Program-made: the position numbers and the translations under genes
Source of the DNA: Anthocerotibacter panamensis C109
GTDB taxonomy: Bacteria > Cyanobacteriota > Cyanobacteriia > Gloeobacterales > Anthocerotibacteraceae
NCBI RefSeq assembly: GCF_018389385.1
Contig: NZ_CP062698.1
Coordinates: forward strand, 1-64,000
Length of the DNA stretch: 64,000 bases
Direction: 5' to 3'
Notes under the pieces: model-generated
Told to the model about the DNA's origin: nothing
Databases searched by the model: none
Seen by the model: only the letters and a program-made list of their open reading frames with translations
Shown here: in pieces, positions 63,525 to 64,000 of the stretch
Position numbering within the stretch: the first letter of the stretch is position 1
Layout: each line of letters opens with the position of its first letter

Positions 63525-63554
63525 TCTAAAAAAAGATCCGGTTATGCCAACTGC

Positions 63555-64000
63555 CTAGAACGTAGTCTCTAGCCCGACCCGGAAGGTCATTCCGGGGGCA
63601 GGATAGCTCAAGTTGGCGCTAAAGAGCTGGTAGTTGGCGTTGAAGAGGTTATTGATGGCTCCTGTGAAGGTGAGGTTGCTGGTGAGCGGGATGCTCGTGG
63701 TCAGGTCAAAGCGGGCGTAGCCCGGAACCGTGAAGGTCGCAAGGACCGGGCGTTCGCCCACGATCAGACCAATCAGCGCTGCGTTAAATCCCGCGGAGGT
63801 ATAGCGCAGTTGCAATCCTGTCGTCGTGTTGGGGATGTTTTGCGTCTGGAAACCATAGAAGTAACCGCCATTGATGGGGTTGGTAGCCCCGCCCGGATCC
63901 GCATCGGTCACCCCAACCGGGCGCGCATCGATAAACGATTGAGAGACAAGCAGATCCCAGTGAGGATCCAGCTTCCAGTTAAAAGTGAAGTCCCAGCCCG
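63555..64000 (-). CDS. TonB-dependent outer-membrane receptor, C-terminal part
   Basis: The minus-strand frame is open to the right edge, so this is the C-terminal 147 codons or so. Beta-barrel strands alternate (GYARFDLTTSIPLTSNLTFT, then GAINNLFNANYQLFSA) and the protein ends in TFRVGLETTF, with the terminal Phe of outer-membrane barrels. The VxNLFNxxY motif near the end is typical of siderophore-type receptors (GAINNLFNANY). Ligand unknown; the plug domain and signal lie outside the window. Confidence 0.9.
   Translation of the reverse strand, partial: GWDFTFNWKLDPHWDLLVSQSFIDARPVGVTDADPGGATNPINGGYFYGFQTQNIPNTTTGLQLRYTSAGFNAALIGLIVGERPVLATFTVPGYARFDLTTSIPLTSNLTFTGAINNLFNANYQLFSANLSYPAPGMTFRVGLETTF

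Noticed and set aside
1-64000. CRISPR arrays, prophage or rRNA operons
   Set aside because: No regularly spaced repeats, phage structural genes or rRNA sequence were seen; the only tRNA found is at 10351-10423.

Overview
The window looks like chromosome from a cyanobacterium. Support comes from several families essentially confined to cyanobacteria (a TIGR02652-type protein, a DUF6679-type protein, a DUF6391-type membrane protein), a System II cytochrome c assembly pair (Ccs1/CcsA), a VKOR-type disulfide enzyme, tandem LepB proteases and a heterocyst-glycolipid/PUFA-type lipid synthase. The G+C-rich sequence and the low density of mobile DNA would suit an early-branching (Gloeobacter-like) lineage, but that placement is inference.

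Layout. 1-12.8 kb is mostly minus strand housekeeping: a J-domain protein cut by the window edge, murE, alaS, an AstE/AspA-type metallohydrolase, a secreted retropepsin-like protease, a secreted cyclophilin, tRNA-Arg(CCU), fluC/crcB and hslO, with VKOR on the plus strand. 12.9-22.8 kb holds gcvT, ilvE, a phosphohexomutase, two HAD hydrolases, a Rieske protein, a DgkA-type kinase and selO, plus a small chimeric relic of an IS5 transposase and a methyltransferase.

22.8-45.4 kb is the standout region, a divergent biosynthetic locus. Leftwards runs an iterative lipid synthase split over five genes: KS-AT-ACP, KR-DH, KS-CLF-AT, a PfaD-type enoyl reductase and a free ACP. Its promoter is near-consensus (TTGACA, 18 bp, TATTAT) at 35829-35858. 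Rightwards runs a second polyketide synthase (KS-AT-ACP) whose C-terminus is a single AfsA-type hotdog domain. It is followed, with a good ribosome site before each start, by an FAD oxidoreductase, a sulfotransferase, an NAD-dependent epimerase/reductase, a membrane-anchored SMP-30/strictosidine-synthase-like propeller and a 51-residue helical protein. A convergent TetR regulator closes the block. No thioesterase, thioester reductase, acyl-AMP ligase or phosphopantetheinyl transferase is present. My reading, an inference, is that the locus makes a long-chain beta-ketoacyl product, that the AfsA domain may offload it onto an acceptor, and that it is then oxidised, reduced and sulfated. I do not recognise the combination as a described pathway.

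45.6-64 kb: radC, two mosaic tandem Uma2-family genes, a secreted phospholipase-D-like nuclease with a ComEA-type DNA-binding tail, a secreted protein with a dead metzincin-like core, mltA, a methyltransferase, fabI, a serine-hydrolase/NamZ fusion, an IS200/IS605-like relic, a homocysteine-biosynthesis protein, ccs1-ccsA-lepB-lepB, and the end of a TonB-dependent receptor running off the right edge.

Small-scale curiosities include short repeats at the stop codons of murE, alaS and the cyclophilin, the last giving three in-frame stops 15 nt apart.
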